A stretch of 49,320 bases of DNA, taken from assembly GCA_029204225.1 (NCBI GenBank), contig CM055103.1, positions 56,842,885 to 56,892,204 on the forward strand. Direction: 5' to 3'. The notes beneath the pieces were generated by a model. It was not told the DNA's origin, searched no databases, and saw only the letters and a list, made by a program, of their open reading frames with translations. Shown piece after piece: positions 22,350 through 33,077 of the stretch; position 1 is the first letter of the stretch, and each line of letters opens with the position of its first letter. This stretch comes from Diphasiastrum complanatum. Lineage: Eukaryota > Streptophyta > Lycopodiopsida > Lycopodiales > Lycopodiaceae. A program made the translations under genes and the position numbers.

Positions 22350-22362
22350 CTCCTCCTAAAAA
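22350..22362 (-). promoter_or_regulatory. Copia polypurine tract
   Basis: On the minus strand the purine-rich TTAGGAGGAG sits directly before the 3' LTR. Confidence 0.75.
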
Positions 22363-22367
22363 ATTAT

Positions 22368-25300
22368 CTATGAAGATTTGAGCATTGATCTTGATATAAC
22401 TCCAAGATTAGATCTATGCTTGATGAAAGCACTTTTGATCAAAGGCTTGGTGAGTAGATCGGCAATACAAGAGGACGAGTTGACATGCTCCAAATAGATT
22501 TCTCCTCCAATAAGCTTTTCTCTCACAAAATGGTGTGCCACTTCTATGTGCTTGCTTCTTGCATGAAATATGGGATTATTGGCAAGAGCTTGGGCCGAGA
22601 TGTTATCACATTTGATCATTGGTAGATCATCCTCCTTGATGCACTTTAGTTCCATTAATAACCTCTTGATCCAAGCACTTCTTTGGTAGTTGTAGTGAGT
22701 GCTTTGTACTCGGCCTCACATGAAGAGAGAGATATAGTATCTTGCTTTTTGGAAAGCCAAGATATTAGATTGCCTCCAAGAAAGATAGTGTATGCACTAA
22801 TAGACTTTCGATCCATTTTGTCACTTGCAAAGTCCGAATCCGAGTAGCCAATAATGGATAGATCTTCACTTTTATAGAGTAGACCATAATCACAAGATGA
22901 AGATACATATCTTAAAATCCTCTTGGCCATCTTCCAATGATGGATCTTAGGTTCTTGCATAAATTGACTCAATTTGTGCACACAAAAACTAAGATCGGGC
23001 CTAGTAATGGTAAGCCAAATCAAGGAGCCTACAAGACTCCTAAAAAGTGTGATGTCCTCAAAGGATCTTTCATCACCTTTATTAGGATCTTTTACAATTT
23101 GCTCCATTGGAGTATCTATGCTCATAGAATTTTCCATATGGAATTTTTTCAACATAGAGTGAGCATATCTAGATTGGCATATAAAGACATGATTTTCATA
23201 AAAAATCAATTTCTAGGCCTAGGATGTAATGTATCTCTCCTAGATCTTGCATTTTAAACTCACATCCAAGTGCTAGCTTGGTTTCATCAACTAGCTTGAT
23301 ACAACTTTCAAAAAGAATAATGTCATCAACATAAATTAGAAGAATGACAATATTGCTATCAACAAACTTTAGATACATGGAAGGATCATAGTCACTAAGA
23401 GTAAATCCTAGTGAGATAAGAAAAGAGTTAAGTCTTGAATACCATGATCTTGGTGCTTGCTTGAGTCCATAAAGACTTTTGAAGAGCAAGCACACTTTGG
23501 ACTCATCCTTGATGAATCCTTGAGGTTGTTCCATATAGATCTCCTCCTCAAGATAACCATTTAGAAAAGCATTGGATACATCTAATTGGAACACCTTCCA
23601 CTTGAAAAAACAAGCAAGAAAAATAAGAATTCTTATTGTCACCATCTTTGCAACGGGTGCAAAGGTCTCCTCATAATCAAGACCATGGATTTGAGCAAAT
23701 CCTTTGGCACATAATCTTGCTTTATGCTTGTTGATGGTGCCATCATGATTGAACTTGATCCGAAATACCCACTTGCAACCAATCACATGCTTGTTGGAAG
23801 GAAGATCCACAAGCTCCCAAGTATTGTTGGTGATCAATGCATCATACTCTTGCTTCATGGCATCATACCACTCCTTGGTATTGAGTGCCTCTTGTACATT
23901 CTTTGGCTCTTCATGAGAGACATAAAAAACATAATTAGTAGAATCAAGATCCACTTGTTTGCCTTTGTCAACATATGAGAGCCTCTTAGGCTCGGATCTA
24001 TCTCTCATGGATCTTCTTGGTGAAAAAAATCCGAGGAGAGTCTTCTTCAAATCTCGACCCCATCACATCATGATTGTCTTCAAAATCAATAATTGATGAT
24101 GCATCCATAGATTTCTTAATCTCGGCCTCTTCAAATGATGAGTGTTGATCTTCATGAAAGACATCATCTCTACTTTCAATAACTTGAGAAGTAGAGAGTA
24201 TAAAGACTCTATCGGCCTTCTTGGTGGATGAGTATCCAACCATGATCCCTTTGCCTGCACTAGGATCTTCCTTCTTCCTTGTTTCCAAGGGAATATGGAC
24301 AAAGCATAAGCATCCAAAACTCTAAGGTGATCAACCTTAGGCTTGTTCAAAAATAAGATTTCATATGGTGACTTTCCTCCAAGAGCTATATGTGGGAGCC
24401 TATTGCAAAGATAATTTGCACAATTAATGGTTTCTCCCCAAAAATCTTTGGGAAAAGATGCCTCAATTCTCATAGATTTTGCACATTCACATAGAGATCT
24501 ATTCTTTCTCTCGGCCACTCCATTTTGAGATGGAGAGTAGGCACAAGAAAACTCTCTTTTAATGCCTTCAAGCTCACAAAAGTCTTGAAATTTATTGGAG
24601 ATATATTCACCACCTCCATCACTTCTAAGAGCTTTAATCTAGAATGAGAATTGCTTCTCTACATAAGCTTTGAAAATAAGGAAATGATCAAACACCATAG
24701 ATTTTGAAGCAAGAAGATATATCCAAGTGAATCTTGTGTAATCATCAATGAAAGTAACAAAACAAGTGGCTCCTCCCTTGCTTGTAGTTGATGAGAAATG
24801 CACATCCGAGTGGATTAACTCCAAAGGATGCTTGTTTTTGATAGAAGATCTTGTAAATGGCTTTTTGTGAGATTTAGCAATAGCACAAGCCTCACAAGGC
24901 TTGATCTTCTTGGAGAATGACTTTGGCAAGCCAATAGCTTTGGATTCTTTGATCATAGAGAGCATGGATTTGTAGTTGGGATGTCCCAACCTCCTATGCC
25001 ATAATTCCTCCATAGAGAGCTTGTTCACAAGAGCAACATTACAAGCATTCACATACTCATTTGGATCTAGTTTATAGATGCCACCAAATCTAGATCCTAA
25101 TGCAAGTATCTCATCATTCTTCTTGATAGTGCAAGTATCAACATTGAATTTTACATCAAGGCCATTATCAAGAAATTGGCCAACAGTAATAAGATTCTTG
25201 GTAAGCTTAGGTACATAAAGAACTCTAAAGAGAGAAAGAACTTTAGAGGATGAAAGCTTCAAGGGAATGTTCCCTATGCCTTCAATAGGACATTCAAAAT

Positions 25301-26357
25301 CATTTGCAGTGTATATTGATTTCTTCACTCCATCATAAGGTGCAATAGAAGAGAAAGAGTCCTTGGAGCTACACATATGTGAAGAGGCTCCACTATCAAT
25401 ATACCATAGGCCGTCCTTCTTGAAAGGAGTAGATGAGAAAATAGAGACCATAAGAGATCCCTCTCCATCACTTGCAATAGTGTCTTCCTTCTCATTGGTA
25501 ATATTGGCTTGCTTGAGTTGATTCTTCTTTTTGAAGCAATTGGTGGCATAATGACCTTTCTTGCCACAATAAAAGCACTTGATCTTCTTCTTCTTCTTGA
25601 GCTTGGATGATGAAGCATTAGAGGAATCATCTTCCTCCTCATCTTTGTCTTTGGATTTGACTTTGTCCTTGCTTGAGGATTGTTGATGTTGGTTCTTGCT
25701 CCTCTCTTTGTGCTTATCCTTGGCAAAAAGAGCTTTGCCATCATTATGAGTGAGAGAAAGCTTGTCCATCCTCAAGAGCTTATACTCTTGTCTTGATTCT
25801 TCTGAAATTAGCACACTTTGGAGAGCCTCCAAACTTGGTAGCTCCTCCTTAATGGCATAGGATTGGACAAGATTATCAAATTCACTTCTCAAGCCATTGA
25901 GAATGACTTGAACTAGCTCATTTTGATTGATGAAATCACCAATACAAGCAAGCTCTCTATGAATATCTTTCACTCTCAAAACATAACTAGATGCACTCTC
26001 ATCACTCTTTTGGATACTTTGAAAGATTTGATTCCTAAGAGTGAGAAGCCTAGAGGTATTCTTAGCCTCATAGATAGTCTTGAGACAATCCCAAGCTTCT
26101 TTGGCTGTTGTACAAGTACCTATCTCCCTCAATATCTCATTAGAGACATTCATCTTAATGTAGTGGAGAGCCATCCTAGCTCTCTTTTTGTATTTTTGAA
26201 TCTCTTGAAGAACTTGTGGTTCTTCTTCAAGGCCAAGAACTATGTCCATCACGTCTTGAAGGATCAAGATGGACTCCATCCTCATTTTCCAAATTGAATA
26301 ATTTGAAGTGGTCAATCTTTCACTTGGTTCCAACAAGGATGAACCCATTGAAGACAT
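22368..26357 (-). pseudogene. Copia gag-pol polyprotein with one stop and four frameshifts
   Basis: The ATG is at 26357. Order on the minus strand: gag (26357-25600); CCHC zinc knuckle CFYCGKKGHYATNC (25577-25536); protease with DSGAS (25397-25383); GAG-pre-integrase HHCC (HRRLGH..CEAC, about 24985-24880); integrase core (TFIDDYTRFTWIYLL) to GVAERKN (about 24510); reverse transcriptase (23960-23190) with YVDD at 23333-23322; RNase H (about 22900-22560) with SSCEAEYKAL; and SRSKHIEVAHHF at the end. Breaks: TAG at 24641-24639 in integrase, and frameshifts near 24316, 24023, 23200 and 22673, the first three in A runs of 4-7. All catalytic motifs I can check are intact. The gag-protease part is one open frame of about 570 codons. 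Confidence 0.93.
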
Positions 26358-27097
26358 TTGAAGTGAAGAAAACTCAGATGATGAACAATAAATGTTGTTA
26401 CAAACTTTCAATAGGATCCAATAATTGAGTACTATCTCCTCCTATGAAAGATCTTACAACAATTTGTGAATTGATTCTCACTAGCTACACAAATCTCTCT
26501 AAAACAAGATCTATTTCACATCAAATGAAATAGATAGGCAAAGTTAGGATCCAACACTCTTAGCACGTGTGAAATACACTAAGAAACCAAATTTGACTCA
26601 AATACAATGATATTGCACGAAACAAAATGGCTAAGATCTCAAAACAGTGCCTAGATCACATATAGATGAGATTGGCAAGCATACAACTGTGATTTTGGAT
26701 CAACCAAGCAATCTCTTGACCAAACCAAATGTGTCCACCCAGGTCTAGGTGCCCTACCTAATCCTCTTCAAAAGCTTATAACTTTTGATTGGCTCAACCA
26801 AATGGAATGAAACTGATTGCAACAAAAACTAGACAAAAATAGCTTCAAAACAAGCTATCAAGCAAGATAAATGGATCAAACATGAGAGAGAACTTCCAAA
26901 CTGAAATTGGATGTTCCTCACACGTGTCTGAGCACCTGATTCCGTACAGTACCAGGTCAGACCCAATCAATGTCCTTTTGATCTCTTTTGATCCAAGATT
27001 GAACAAGATAGCTAGGAAAATGGACCTTGACAATTTCTAGCTCAAGATTGATGAAAATTTTTCACTTAGATGGATCAAAATGCATGGTAACCTTAGG

Positions 27098-27112
27098 TAG
27101 GCTCTAATACCA
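27098..27112 (-). promoter_or_regulatory. Copia primer-binding site
   Basis: On the minus strand TGGTATTAGAGCCTA follows the 5' LTR end directly. It matches the initiator-Met tRNA 3' complement (TGGTATCAGAGC) except for one position. Confidence 0.85.
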
Positions 27113-27849
27113 TGTTGATTTTCACACGTGTGGACTGTCCACTACATGTACTTGTGATCTCCTAAGGTGTGTAGATGCACCAAGATCAAGACTAGATTGA
27201 GATTCAAGATCAATCTTGAATCCTATGGCAAAAACACACTACTACATGCATTCAATCACTTCCAACTCTCACTCACACGTGTGGGAAGTATTCAAAAAAT
27301 AATCTAAGTAAAAACAAGCTGCTCTCCTCGGGTAGAGAGAGAAAATGCATCAAGAGCTCTCGGGTAGAGAGAGAAAGCTAGAAATCCAAAAACTCACAAA
27401 ATCCATGAAATCACCAAATCAATTGATTTCAAAATGAGGAGTACAATGATACTAGTAGGTCCACGAGCTACCACTATGCTTAACTATGATTGGACCACAT
27501 TTTGTCACCTCTTGATCCTATTGGATCATTGATCTATGCACCTCTTAATTCTATTGGACTATATTCAAGCACACCTCAATTTCCTATTGGACCTCACAAG
27601 GTTCCACCTCTATATCCTATTGGACCTCTTGGAATTCATCAAACAAATACTTTACACTTGTCTACACTCTAATTAGCAAGTGTTTAGCCTCTTACTCTAT
27701 TTTGGCTCAATAGTGGCATTACAAGTGGAAATGCATAATTTGCCATCTATGCCAAATTTATTCCTATCAACATCCTACAGCTAGATGCTTGATGTAAAAA
27801 ACATAAGACCCCTATATCTAACATAGATAATCTTTTTCAATTCTTCACA
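27113..27849 (-). repeat. Copia 5' LTR (737 bp)
   Basis: Near-identical to 21621-22349, with an extra 8 bp near 27793. Same pair of CACACGTGTG palindromes (27123 and 27274). Confidence 0.95.
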
Positions 27850-27854
27850 AGAAC

Positions 27855-28690
27855 TTGGTATCAGATTTTTCGACGGTAAATTTGGCCACTGGTTCCACTT
27901 TGGATCTTTGTTTTGGAAAGGCCTTGAGTGAAAGGGCTTCTATGTAGTTGAGGATCTGACTGTCAAAAATGTCTATATCATCTGGGCAATTCTGAATTCG
28001 TAAGACATTCTCGTCATCTACAAATAAATCTTGTAATTCATCAGTAGGTAGCCATGCAACATTTAACAACTCATCATTGTCTGGAAGAATATCAATAAAA
28101 TTGATATTAATGATAGGGGTGTCTAGATCATGAATTTGTTCGTTATCGGTTAGGGGAGTATAGGTACAATCATCCTGATGTTGAGCACAAGAATCGGCAT
28201 TCACACAATCAATGGTAGCTAAACTGTGACTCCAGTTTATGATATCAGTGGATTCAATATAATGACATTTTTCATGGGTCGACTGGTATCGCTCAAACAT
28301 TGAATTAGTAGCAGAGGATTTTTCGTCGTGAAACCATGCGGGTTTGAGTTTGCCAGATGAATCGATGGTGGCAGAGCTGTCTCTATTTCCAAAGGTGACT
28401 CGGCCTTTGCTCGAGTCGTGAACGACTCTTGCATCAATGATCCATGGGCGACCAAGTAGTAGCTCATAGGAATAGGCATTTCCAGAAATATCGAGTACGA
28501 CTAGGTCTACAGAAAACTTCAGGCCTCTTAGTTTGATTAGTACTTGTGGAAGGAAACCGGTAGGTCGAACCACACTTTGATCAGCCATCCTAAGCCGACA
28601 AGGATTTGGTGAGTTTGTCTCTCAGATTCCATTCTAACATGAGGGAGGTGGAAATGATGTTGACACATGAGCCACCATCTAGTATAGCTA
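27855..28690 (-). pseudogene. Gypsy protease region and following linker
   Basis: The minus strand carries an aspartic-protease active-site block LDGGSCVNI with Asp at 28677-28679, the usual plant gypsy form. A stop near 28590 separates it from an ORF with ATG at 28588 that reads VLIKLRGLKFSVDLVVLDI and ELLLGRPWI, the flap-side and C-terminal part of a retroviral-type protease. After that comes an acidic linker (DDIDIFDSQILNYIEAL). The frame runs into the copia insertion at 27850 and should resume at 21615. Protease would mature Gag in an intact relative. Confidence 0.75.
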
Positions 28691-29883
28691 GGACTTCGCG
28701 AGATTGGCATTGGGTAGCTGGAATTTTGATATTGCCCCTTTTACTAAGTGATTGGTGAGATTTAATGGCATTTCAGAGAACTCGTTAGTGGTGGTGGTGT
28801 CAGTGGATTGGATTTGTTGTTTCCATTTTCTCGCATGTTTCCAGAGAACATGGAAAGGGAGAGTCACATTAGCTTGCAATAGATCCCCCCAGACGTCAGT
28901 GTCTTCAAGGGTTTTGGTTTCAAAAGGCTTGTGAGGTATTCTATGGGAGGCGGAAGATTGTTGGTCTGCATTGCAAATTTGCTGGCGATACTGATGATGT
29001 AGCCAAATTTCTTCAGATGGGTGAGGATAGACAATAGGTGTTGAGTCTTCGTTTGGAGGCATAGCATGCGACTGGGTTTTGCTGGGTGCAAGTGTAGGGG
29101 CTTGGCGTTGGGTTTGTGCACGAGTCAAGACCCATGCTAGATGAGTTTCAACTGGCAATGTTTCTACTTGCACAGAACAAACAGGGGCAACTGGTTTAGA
29201 TTGAGATGGATAGTCCTTCACGTAGAGTTCAATGCCGCAATGTTCACAAGCTGGAGAAAAACGAAGTTTATCAGGGTAGCGAATACTAGGGTGTTTACCT
29301 ATGCAGATAAAACATCCTCGTATTGTTGGAAGTTGATGTGTGGCAAACACAGCTTGGTTAGGATCATAGGTTTGGCCATTGGGGTCAACTGCTTGATTAT
29401 TAGGACCATATATATAATAAACAACGGCCTCAGTGGTGTACCTCGGTTGAGTAGTGTCTTCCACATAATATGTTACTGGATCGATGGTATTGGGATCAAG
29501 ATAGTGGACAACTTGTTGTGGAGCGGGTTGGTTGACGGCAAACTATTGACGTTGTTGGTATTGATTTGGTGCAGTTGGTCGTGGTTGGGATACCCCTGGT
29601 TGTGGAATTTGGTGAGAGTGTCCTTGAGAGTAGTCCAAGAAGCAAGGTCAGGAGCTTCAAGGTTAAGATACCACTCTTTGGCTGTTCCATAGAGTACCAT
29701 GGGGAATAGGTGGAGCTTTTCAATTTCGGAGGTATCTCCATAGAAACGACATGCATTATCAAAGACTTGGAGAAATCGGACTGGGTCAGATTCTCCATCG
29801 TACTTTGGCGCATCTATATGTGGAATTCTACGTTCTAGTCGTGGAGGAGCCAGATTGAGAGATTTAGCACAATCTCGAGACAT
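28688..29883 (-). pseudogene. Gypsy gag, frameshifted, zinc knuckle degraded
   Basis: The ATG at 29883 begins a Retrotrans_gag-like domain (APKYDGESDPVRFLQVFDNA.., KLHLFPMVLYGTAKEWYLNL). The frame is lost near 29620 and another open frame continues from 29464 to 28688. The latter has a cysteine-rich block CEHCGIELYVKDYP (about 29240) that looks like a CCHC knuckle with the His and last Cys replaced. A Pro/Gln/Ser-rich tail follows. Gag would coat the element RNA; this copy is not functional. Confidence 0.75.
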
Positions 29884-30709
29884 GATGCAATATAGATGAA
29901 AAAGTCAAAAAGGGCAGTTTCTTGCAGAATGGAGAAGTTTGGGTAAGAACTGAACTTTTGTGCAGTAATAGAATTCATGGAAAGGCCTAGAAATCGTGGA
30001 CAGTCAGATAAACCTAACTGTAGTACTCGCGAATTCTGACAGGGGGTGCTTTATGTCAAAATACTGATTTTTGATGTTTTTTTGGAAATTTTTTTAGAGA
30101 TAGAATTCTTAGAGGGTATAGAGAAATTGTGCTCACTATGGGCGATTTTGTGGTATGACTGACATTTTTTGATACTGAGGTTGTTTTGACAAACAAATGA
30201 AATAGTGAAAAAGGTGATTTTCTGATAGAAAATAGGCAAAATCTCAGAGATAGAATTCGTGGAGCTACTGGAGGACTGATAGTTCTAGCCTTAGTGAAGC
30301 TGGCGAATTCTAAGACCAAGATCTGGGTTGAAATCAATGGATTTTGACAGTATATTAGGTTGTTTTCAGAGAATCTGAGCAGGGTCAGAATTTGTGGAGG
30401 TGATATAATGGAAGATCAGTGTCTGTTATGACTGTAGATAGACCGACGAATTCTGATATATCTTTTTGGTCAAAAAAAAATGTCACTTGAGTCACTTCTT
30501 TCAAAGAAAATGTCCAAGTTGACACTTTTGTTACTTCCCCCGCCTGACTTGATAGGTTGCTCCGCAGCTCGTTGAGGACTTGGAGAGAAGTCTTCTGCTG
30601 TGGTGTGAAGGTAAAAAACAAGCAAGCATACACACAAATACGAAAGTGAAAAAACTAAAGGAAAAGGAAGCTAGGTAGAAAAAATCTTAAACAACGGCAA
30701 CAACACCAA
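29884..30709 (-). other. Gypsy 5' leader with repeated GAATTC modules
   Basis: No coding frame between the 5' LTR and gag. There are six GAATTC sites in under 500 bp (29971, 30031, 30103, 30253, 30305, 30448). They pair as AGAATTC(A/G)TGGA and, 50-60 bases later, CGAATTCT. Adjacent to the LTR the minus strand reads TTGGTGTTGTTGCCG, possibly a degenerate primer-binding site of the tRNA-Asp type used by some plant gypsy elements. Confidence 0.6.
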
Positions 30710-31531
30710 TGTTGGAAGTATTTCTAGTTTATGCAATGGCTAGATCTACTCACGATGTGGTGTAGTATAGAGAAGACCGTCCAACCTTTAAGAACCTACC
30801 AAAAGCTTCAAACGGGAATAGATAACAAGGATGGAAGCACTAAGACTTACCCAACTAGTGCTCGGAACTAAAATGAGCTAACTAAGGCAAGCAAACAATA
30901 AATCCTTACTAAGGCTTACCCAATTAGCAAGGTTACTAAACTAGAACCTAAATTAACACCCAAAAGGGAAATAGAAATAATAGATTGTAGCTAACACTAA
31001 ACAATAAACAATTAGAAGCATGCCACAATAAAAACCAATGAAAGGAGGCAAGAGGAGGCCCGAGCACCTTCCCTCAAGCTATGCACCTTCCAATGGGAAC
31101 ACAAATGAAATGGAAAGATAAATCTCCAAATAGAGAGCAAGATAGCTTAATCTCAAAAGTGCTGTGTACGTGGCAAATACCTCTCCTTTTATAGCAAGGA
31201 GGGTCTTCCATAAGTATTCACTAACTTATGAGATTAATTTAAAACTAGCCATTCTAAAACTCCTAACTTAGGACTTAGAACTTTAAAAGTTTCTAACTTT
31301 AAAACTTAAGATAACTTAAGACAAATATTTCTAAACTTAAGTTTCTTAAGTCTAAGTTCTAATCCTGAGTTTAAGTTATTTTATCATTTTAGGCTTCTGC
31401 CCATGGACTTAGAAAACACATGCCATAGTAGAAGTTTACTGGAAAATACTCATATGTGGGCTTACAAAACACATGCCACAGAGTTTGATTTCTTTTTTTA
31501 TATTTTCTCTATGTTTGCACAGTTGCTAACA
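30710..31531 (-). repeat. Gypsy 5' LTR (822 bp)
   Basis: In element sense it starts TGTTAGCAAC and ends TTCCAACA. A TATA box TATAAAAGG lies at 31193-31185. The flanking CTCAA at 31532 is the target duplication. Confidence 0.92.
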
Positions 31532-31539
31532 CTCAATAT

Positions 31540-32660
31540 TAAAGGAGTCTATCGGCAGCAAACACAGTCGTAAAAAGACGACACTTTTCCATACCTTATG
31601 TCCTAAATCTGTAATTCTACTTACTGATAACAGATTTGTAGAGAGTTTAGAAACATATAAAACTTTTGACAGTAGTTTGAATTGATCGTGCTGGAATCAC
31701 AATCTTATAGTACCTTCACCTTCAATAGTGTGAGTGCTATTGTCACCAACTTCTTTGTGTTGTAAGGCATATATGAGTTGAAGATCTCACGTTGATTGGT
31801 CATGTGCTGAGTAGATCCGAAATCCAGAAACCAAGAATCATCCAAAATTGCGCTTTGGTCTTTGACCATAAATACGCCTTCGTCCACTTCGACCTGGAAG
31901 ATGATGTAACTATATTTGCTTGTTGATCAGGTTGCTTGGTTGCATTCTTTGCTTTGAAAATTCGGCAATCCTGGGTCTCATGGTTATTGCGCTTGCAATA
32001 AAAACATCTTTTTCTTCGACTGTGGATTTGATGATTGTCCTTGACTTTGAGTCAACTTCTGATTTGTTGCAGCCTTCTTGGAGCTTTTCTGCTTCTGTCG
32101 TTTTGAGCCTTTGTTGACGTATAGGACTTGAGATGAGGAAGTAGATGAAACATCTTGACTTCTTCGATTGTCTTCTTGCAGCATCATAGTGATTACTCTA
32201 GTAAGAGTTAAATCTAAGTGTGTCATGATGATCATCACCCAGTTTTCATATGTAGAGGACAGACTTGAAAGCAATGTCCTAATTGCATCTCGATTGTCTA
32301 TGACTGATCCGACAACGGCCATCTGTTGCAAGAGATTCTTAAACTAGTTAATATGATTTTGGAGAGAATCATTATTCGACATCTTGAGTGAAGAATTTCC
32401 TTTGAAGATGTAACTTGGTAGTTACGTCTCTCACATCATATAGTGAGCTCAGGATGTCCCAAACTTCTTTTGAAGTTTTGGCTTCAGCTATGTGGCCAAT
32501 TTGACTATTTGATATATTGAGGATAATAAGCGCGAAAGCTTTACCGTCCTTCGATTTCCACTTTGAGTCTTCTGTGTCGTCTTCAGGTTTCACTTCAATA
32601 CTTGTAACAACATCCCACAACTCGTTGGTGATTAACAAGGTCTTCATCTTTATTTTTCAC
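31540..32660 (-). pseudogene. Copia gag-protease remnant
   Basis: Minus-strand frames from 32647 carry a copia gag (TNELWDVVTSIE, SKEVWDILSSLYD), continue at 32331-31984 (LLSSLSSTYENWV) and then give a CCHC knuckle CFYCKRNNHETQDC in another frame (about 32010-31970). A protease-like block WFLDFGSTQHM (about 31835) has Phe where Ser normally follows the catalytic Asp. Then VLYVSKLSTNLLSVSRITDLGHKV (about 31650-31580) leads up to the gypsy insertion point at 31532. The rest of pol is not found on either side. Confidence 0.75.
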
Positions 32661-32869
32661 AAATGATAATTGGATCTGTTCAACTTGTCTACGATAAGAC
32701 CAGCTTTACTTTGAGAATCCATCTGGAATTTAGTCTGTCGATTGTACTGATGATGCTAAGATGTAGTGATGCCAACAAGAGGAAATCAATTCTCTGATAC
32801 TGAAAAAGATGATATGAACTGAAGAATATGTAATGAATTTGATATTGCGAAAGATATCAAGTATTGGAA

Positions 32870-33077
32870 CTATGCGCTCTGATATCATGATAGTATTAGG
32901 CCCTCATAGAGATCACAAGTCTGATACCGTGACGGTTTAGATAAAGAGAGTAGTAATAACTACTCTGATGTCGTGATCTAGCACTGATACTATGATGGAT
33001 CAATCTGATAAGAGATTTGAAATATTTTGATACCATATTAGAATGCTCTGATACCATGTCGGAATGCTCTGATACCA
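32870..33077 (-). repeat. Array of tRNA-iMet primer-binding-like repeats
   Basis: The minus strand has a primer-binding site TGGTATCAGAGCATTCC at 33077-33061, followed by degenerate copies of TGGTATCAGA/TGATATCAGAG spaced every 15-40 bases down to about 32871. It lies between the LTR and gag, where a single copy is expected. Confidence 0.65.

Larger units (their letters stand above)
21621..27849 (-). mobile_element. Complete Ty1/copia LTR retrotransposon nested in the gypsy element
   Basis: Two direct LTRs (21621-22349 and 27113-27849) differ by eye at only about three substitutions and one 8-bp indel. AGAAC lies on both sides (21616-21620 and 27850-27854), the 5-bp target duplication. The minus-strand internal region carries gag, protease, integrase, reverse transcriptase and RNase H in copia order. 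A primer-binding site and polypurine tract are in place. It inserted into the coding frame of the gypsy protease-side ORF. The LTR similarity makes it the youngest element here, yet pol has one stop and four frameshifts. Confidence 0.96.
17258..31531 (-). mobile_element. Complete Ty3/gypsy-type LTR retrotransposon, interrupted by a copia insertion
   Basis: Two direct LTRs, 17258-18072 and 30710-31531, bound the element, and CTCAA repeats on both sides (17253-17257 and 31532-31536). All coding remnants are on the minus strand in the order gag, protease, integrase, extra ORF; the right LTR is therefore the 5' LTR. Without the copia insertion the element is about 8.0 kb. By eye the LTRs differ at roughly 5-7% of positions, so it is older than the nested copia. 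I find no reverse transcriptase or RNase H, so it is a non-autonomous deletion derivative. The polypurine tract is beside the left LTR and a possible primer-binding site beside the right one. Confidence 0.92.
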
